Source: Boletus sp. NGJ (lineage: Eukaryota; Basidiomycota; Agaricomycetes; Boletales; Boletaceae). Taken from it: a stretch of 64,000 nt of DNA. Numbering within the stretch: the stretch's first letter is position 1; each line of letters opens with the position of its first letter. The translations under genes were made by a program, and so were the position numbers. The stretch is from contig JAGTXK010000125.1 in NCBI GenBank assembly GCA_019096195.1, positions 248,001-312,000 of the forward strand, read 5' to 3'. The notes under the pieces were generated by a model, which was given only the letters and a program-made list of their open reading frames with translations, did no database searches and was not told where the DNA came from. Below, piece by piece: positions 58,131-64,000 of this stretch.

Positions 58131-59508
58131 TCTCGTAGTATAAATAGTAGTGTACTCTGTCTGTAGATACTCATTTTTGGAATTGCTATTCTATTCTTTG
58201 GATATCACTTTTGAGTGACCCTCAGGATTGTTAGCTCAATCTTTTCAAATTTCAAGAATACCCCTTGGTTGCTGGGCCCTCTGCCCTCCGACTACCTTCT
58301 CTCCATCGACAAGCCTTACTGTCATCTTTAACAACATGCCTGTTCTCTTCTCTACTCCCCTCTCCCTATATTCATTCTCAAGGACAATCATAGACTCCAA
58401 GATTTAAGGATCTGAGGAAACTTAATTAGTGTTAAACCTAAACTCAGCCTACTAGGTGGTTGCTAGCATCAAGTACAAGCTACAATTCAAGGAGAAGATA
58501 AGGAGTTTGGAGACCTTGTTTCATTTTACTACTCATTGCACCCTTCCCACCATCCATCCTTGTGACCCTTTGTCACAGACACCCCACAGCCAGACCTCAG
58601 AATTAAGAGGAATCTGTTGGCATACATGACACATCTTCGTAGACCCTTATCGAAGCTGTCACCCATATGCTTGTTCAGCATATTAAATAAGAATAATGTT
58701 GCTACCAGACATAGAGCACTAGCCCCTGTCATCTGCTGAGTGCCTAGCAGTCCATACCCTCCTTGACACTACAGGAGGCAGGTTCATGTGATCACCTGCA
58801 ATGTCACACTAGTGTGAAAAGGGAATTTATTTTGCCTTTTCCCCATGCACACCTTCCTGCAGTATGAAAGTTATTCTCCAGTTCCGTTTCAACCATCTTT
58901 GCTCTCATCAAGGGTCTCTTTACAGAACCACTTCTCCATCATTCCATGTAATTCTGAGCATGTAGCCAAGTGCTGCTCAGTTGCCTCCATCCCCCATTTT
59001 CATTCACTACCAGCTGCTTCTGGTACCACCTTCACTAGGTTATATCCACCATGTCACATCGACCTAGTCTATGCCCTCATATCCTACATTGCATGCTTTG
59101 GGACTTTCTTACCCACCATATCAGACCAACCAATGTACTCATTGAAATGCTCACAGCACTCCTTTATTTCCTCCACCAACAATGAGTTTTAACTCCCTAG
59201 CACCAACATCAGGCCCCCCTTGAGGCACCACCTTCATGGCCATGACTGCTGTCCTTGAGGACATTAACACCATCCCTATGCAGCAATTGCCCGTACAGGC
59301 TCCTTCACCTAGAGACCCTTTGGCAGCTTTGCTGTTCAGGTTCTTAGGCCAGCAGATACAACCTGGCCTCATTACCACCATGCCCATAAACCTGCTACTC
59401 CACTGTCAATGCCCTGTACCACCCATGGACCTGGTTGAGGTGTGGCTAGCTGCTTTCAACGTATGTACCAAAAAGCAGGGATGACAGCAGGACTGCCACC
59501 ATCTCCTC
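58131..59508 (+). mobile_element. Old Gypsy-like element E3, 5' part
   Basis: The LTR remainder (TAGTATAAATAGTAG at 58138), the leader (ATTAAATAAGAATAATGTTGC, near 58683) and gag-region coding (58845-59484) parallel E2 and E4. AT-rich, many breaks. Cut on the left by T4 and on the right by E2. Confidence 0.7.
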
Positions 59509-62500
59509 TGATACGAACCGGACGTTTTCGCCTTTATTTACGTAGTTAGCTAACACTTAGATCCCACGAACGACATTACGTAGTTACCATTATACCTAGA
59601 CCTTACGTCCTAGACCATACGTCACTCACTAGTCAGCCTACGTCACAACCCTATACCCATAGAACAGGCTAGACCCCACTACGTCACCGTACGTCATACG
59701 GAACATTCTAGTAGGTTCCATGACCGGCCCTAAGCTGGTCCGTGCCCACAGTAGTTAGTATATAAGTAGCGCTACAACACCTGTATTAGCTAATCTTGGA
59801 ATTCCTTTTCTCTCTCTCGAATATCGCGCTTGCGACTCTTGAGATATTAAGGTCTTCTTTCCTTTCAAATTCCAAGATTATCCCTCGTCCCCGGGCTCTT
59901 CGCCTCTGGACATTTCCTCCCCTCTACCCCTACTGTTTTTGCCTAGTCGAGCAAACTTTTTGCTCGCTAGTACCGCTCTCGCCCTTCGATCCAACACTCC
60001 CCGTATCTGACCCTCAGAGGAACCGAGGGATCCCCGTTAGCGATAGACGTAAATACCGGACCTATACGGCGGTTGTCAGCGCAGGGATCTCCTCTACTGC
60101 AGGGAACGAATAAGGAGTTCGGGTCTCGCTTCTCCCTCCTCCCCCATCCACTTCCGAACGCGTGGGCTCGTCGCCGCCGTTCACCCATATACCGGACCTC
60201 AGGTTTAGAGGGACCCGCTCGTACACGTGACGTACGCGAGTAAAGCACTCGGCGAAACGCTTTGTCATACGCTCGTCCGGCGTTTACAAATAAGGATAAC
60301 GTTGCTACCGGGCATAGTGCACTAGCCCCGCTTCTTGGGTGGTTGTCGACCCAAGCGTACGCTGGTCCTACGATAGTGGACCCGGGTTCGCGTGATCACC
60401 CGTGACGTCACGTAGGTGCGATAACTCGATTTATCTCGACTTTCGAGCGTGCACCACCTTCCTGTAGTAAGGAAGTCATCCTCCGGTCCCCTATCACCGC
60501 CCGACTCTCCCCCCTCCTGACGGTGCGCGGTCTTTCCCGCCGTTATTCTTTACAGCCCTGTCTTCAGACGGCCCCCGCACCTACAACGTATTCAGACGCC
60601 GCTACGTCTGGGTACACCCCGACTATTCTTTCGTCATCCACACGGTCCTGACGACCTACTCCACGCACGACCACCGCCACCGCACCATCACCCGCCTAGC
60701 TCGTCTCGCCGGCTTAAGACGCGATGAGCCACGTACCCCCGCAGCAGCCATACTCACGCCCCCCGTCCGTAGCAGCCGCCCCGGGTTCCTTCAGGGACCT
60801 GGCCAACCGGGCCGCCGCGCAAGGGCTCCCCACCCTTCAACTTATACAGCCGACCCCGCAGTCGATCCCTGCGCCGCTACCGCAGGCCCCTCCGTCCCCC
60901 ACGCGCCAGCAGGACATCGAGCAGTACCTGCTGCACCAGTCCGTCCTCCGGTACAACGTGTGGCGCCAAGCGTTCGCGGCAGATCCCGTAGCGGCTGGAC
61001 CGCCCCCACCAATCGCGCTCCCCAGGGTGGACCCTCCCGCCAATCTCCCGCTCCCTCTCCCGGAGCCCACTCCCCGAGCTCAGGTATCCGAGTTCACATC
61101 CCTTCTCCCGGGAGGACACCCCGACTGGTCCCACCGCAGGGCCCAGCTCCCTCGCGCCCGCTCCCCACGCCCCCGCAGCCGAGCTCCCCATCCCACTCGA
61201 ATTCACCTGGGATCCCTCGGCCCGCCGCACGTGGCTTCCCCCCGACTTCCCCGAGGATCGGGAAGAGCCTGGCCGCTAAGCCAGAGCATTACGACGGAAA
61301 CAAGGAGAAGTTCGTTCAGTGGTGGAGAACCGTCACTCTCTACCTCAACGGCTTCGAAAGCACGCCGACCGATCGGCAAAAAATACTAATCACGCTGTCG
61401 TACATGCGAGGCGATAACGCCGCCGGGCGATTCTCAGACCTCCTCGTCGAAGGAGACGCATACGCCGCCGTCAACTTTGAGTTTTTCGTGGAGAAACTCA
61501 AGAAGACGTTCCAACCCGCCGGCCTCGTGCGCCTGGCGGAACAGAAACTGTTCTCCCTTCGCCAAGGGAAGGACAGCGTCGAAGACTACTTCACGCGCCT
61601 GTTCCAGCTGGCCATCGAGGCCAAATTCGACGTCAGGATAAACGGGAGGACGATCGTCAACCAGATCCGGCACCAGGCCCGGAACGAACTGGTTGAGTAC
61701 GTCGAAAGGTACAAGCCGGACCTCATCGACTCCACCGACGTCCGCGAGTGGGAGACCGCCCTGGTACGGGCAGAGGAGGTCCTCGGCGCCATCGCAGAGC
61801 GCAAGAAGGCCTCCAACGTCTTCGCCACCGGTCCCCACCTACAACCCGCGTTTCATCCCGCGTCCCCGCTCGTACGCACCTCCCGCTGCACCCCCGCCTA
61901 CCCGCCCGCCCCCCTCGGCGCCCGTCGCGCGCCCGCACCCTCAGACCACCGGGGTCTTCCCCGGACAAGGCGCTCCCATGGAGCTCGACAAGGCACGCGC
62001 AGCTGGACTGTGCCGAAAATGCAGGAAGCCCTGGCCCTGCGCCGATCACCCGCCCCGCCCTCGCCCGCAAGCGAGGAGCATCACGGTAAACGGTCAGGAA
62101 GTTTCCCCGGACATGTTTGCTACGATACGAGCCATGATGGACTCAGCGGAGAGCCCCGCATGTAGAACCTGTAGTTTACGCCCCCGATGTACAAAGTGAC
62201 TCGGGTTTTCAGCCTGTACAGTAGACACCAGTCGACCTGCTGTACAACATAAGTCATTGCTGAATGTAACATGTTTTCCGTCCTAAGCATTGACGAGACT
62301 GAAGACGAGGATACGAACAACGCGTGAACCTCCCGGGCACTCCGCCCGTTAAGAAAATGACCATCATGCCGCGAAAGGTGAAGTTCGCGCCGTCCGTAAA
62401 GCGAGACGACGGCCCGAACGACGCCGACACCATCCCGCGCAAACACCCAAAGGAAGCACGAAAGGGAGAGACGTCCTCTCGTTCCTGGCTGAACACGTTG

Positions 62501-64000
62501 GACCCCTGGTCCATACGTTGGATGAAGGCCCAAGTGGAGAACACGGATGTTGACCGCAGCATCCACCACCTGAAGTCCTTCGTTCACGACAGCCGGACGA
62601 TCGAAGTGTCTCGGGACCTCGTGCAGGACCTCCGAAGACTTTCCGACGAAGACGCGTACTGGGTCCTCCATGACCTACAGCACGCCCCGAAATTCCGGAA
62701 AGCATCCCCTCGATCCACGAAGCGAAACTCGCTGGAGATCCCGGTGACGCTAACCCTCCCGAACCGACAGACCGCCAACGTCAAGGCACTGATCGATTCA
62801 GGCTGCACCGGATCGTCCATCCACGAGAAGTTCGTGGCTGAAAAGGGGGTAAAGACGCACTCCCTCCCCCGCCCCCTCACCGTCTACAACGCCGATGGCA
62901 CGCCGAACGCCGGAGGCAAAGTAGAGAAATTCGTGATCCTCGAAGCTCCAGGTGAACGACCACAGGGAACAGTTGGCCCTCGCAGTAACCAACCTCGGGC
63001 CCAACACCGTGTTCCTCGGACACGACTGGCTGAAGATGCACAACCCAGCCATCAACTGGAAAACCGGGAGAATTTCCTTTCAGATGCAAGAGGGGATCAC
63101 GCCGTGGGCAGTGTAGACGAGGAGGAAGACGAGATGGACGTAGACTACAGGCCGTCCCAAGGCGACAGACTATTCGAACTCGATGTAGTAGAGTACATGC
63201 GAAATCGAAACGTCGCCACGGAGGTGGCCATCAAGGACTACGTCCCAGAAAAAGAAGAGAGACCTTCGAGGAAGCCGCCCCGAAGTACGTCCACGAGTAT
63301 AAGGACGTCTTCGACAAAGAAAGCTTCGATGCGCTACCCCCGAGACGCCCTTGGGATCACGCCATCGAGCTCCTCCCCGGGAACCATGAGGTAGACTGCA
63401 AGGTCTATCCCTCTCAATCCCGGGCGAGCAGAAGGAACTCGACTCCTTCCTCGAGGAGAATCTCAAGTCCGGGAGGATACGACCCTCCAAGTCACCCTTC
63501 GCATCGGCCTTCTTCTTCATCAAGAAGAAAGACGGACGCCTCCGCCCCGTGCAAGACTACCGCAAGCTGAACGCGGTGACAAGACGCAACCGCTACCCGC
63601 TCCCGCTCATAAGCGAACTGGTCGACAAGCTCAAGTCGGCCAAGTACTACACCAAGTTCGACGTGAGATGGGGGTACAACAACGTACGGATGGCAGAAGG
63701 CGACGAGTGGAAGGCCGCCTTCCGAGCAAACCGCGGGCTATTCGAGCCCCTCGTGATGTTCTTCGGGCTCACCAATTCACCAGCGACGTTTCAGACGATG
63801 ATGAACGCGCTGTTTAGACACTTGGTGGACCGAGGCGTAGTGGTCGTCTACATAGACGATATCATGATATTCACGAGAGACACTCGAAGAGCACCGCAAG
63901 GTAGTACGCGAGGTGCTACAAATCCTCCGCGACGCACACCTCTACCTGCGTCACGACAAATGCGACTTTGAGGTCCAAGAGACCGAGTTCCTCGGGCTCA
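59509..64000 (+). mobile_element. Ty3/Gypsy element E2, GC-rich, runs off the window
   Basis: LTR from about 59509 (TGATACGAACC) with GTATATAAGTAG near 59758; its end is not fixed. Leader about 60200-60720. Gag 60724-62165 (FVQWWRTVTLYLNGFESTPT; Cys motif CRKCRKPWPCADH). Protease region 62324-63394 (LIDSGCTGSS). Reverse transcriptase from 63549 ([23 protein letters not shown]) to the window edge. It keeps CpG and is GC-rich, so is the youngest of its family here. A few breaks (about four) in the part seen; RNase H and integrase lie beyond the window. Confidence 0.85.

Noticed and set aside
60837-62705. Long minus-strand open frames in the GC-rich Gypsy element
   Set aside because: GC-rich codon shadow of gag and protease; no recognisable protein.
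1-64000. CRISPR arrays, bacterial operons or phage genes
   Set aside because: No regularly spaced repeats, no ribosome-binding sites; introns and element types are fungal.
1-64000. tRNA or rRNA genes
   Set aside because: No cloverleaf or rRNA-like sequence was noticed by eye; a tRNA scan would be needed to exclude weak cases.

Overview
The window looks like a repeat-dense block of a filamentous fungal genome, most likely an Agaricomycete (Basidiomycota). The reasons are: short 44-60 bp introns with GTRAGT donors; a FunK1-type fungal kinase; JmjC and Cys-cluster genes of the multicopy kind seen in mushroom-forming fungi; Crinkler-like genes with nuclease and kinase tails; a KDZ transposase remnant; chromodomain Ty3/Gypsy elements; and a Penelope-like element next to TTAGGG repeats. 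All names come from reading the sequence; no database was searched.

Layout. 1-15.3 kb is the main host-gene block. On the minus strand it holds a FunK1 kinase pseudogene, a JmjC tail, a long multi-exon gene of unknown function (3.36-6.48 kb) and a Cys-cluster/coiled-coil gene (6.74-8.14 kb). On the plus strand, diverging from about 8.2 kb, are a small intact 119-aa gene, some exon-like fragments, a JmjC gene cut open by a Tc1 transposon, and a second Cys-cluster gene. The JmjC and Cys-cluster families therefore occur on both sides in opposite orientation. 15.5-16.5 kb is one solo LTR inserted head-on into another of the same family. 17.8-22.2 kb carries two broken Crinkler-like genes.

22.7-34.5 kb is a retroelement nest. 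A nearly complete Ty3/Gypsy chromovirus (22931-29342; 5-bp target duplication GTTTC; 483-bp LTRs about 3.5% different) sits beside a Penelope-like element (about 29.9-34.5 kb, minus strand). The Penelope element's flanking direct repeats contain TTAGGG runs and a hammerhead-ribozyme-like fold, and its reverse transcriptase is split by another solo LTR. 34.5-47.5 kb is old element debris: a gag-like fragment, a KDZ remnant, an old Gypsy element containing a Tc1 transposon and two solo LTRs, and a decayed Gypsy relative.

47.8-58.1 kb has a Tc1 element with an uninterrupted 338-aa transposase, two divergent host genes (one split by a 4.6-kb hAT element that itself holds two inserts) and an internally deleted Tc1 element. 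58.1-64 kb has an old Gypsy fragment into which a GC-rich relative is inserted; the latter runs off the window end.

Reading: active Tc1 and hAT transposons and LTR elements have landed repeatedly in a block of fast-evolving gene families. Many host-gene stops sit where C-to-T change (CGA to TGA, CAA/CAG to TAA/TAG) would explain them, which suggests cytosine methylation or RIP-like decay. The most unusual signals are the ribozyme-bearing, telomere-repeat-associated Penelope element and the inner/outer repeated motif shared by three different Tc1 families.
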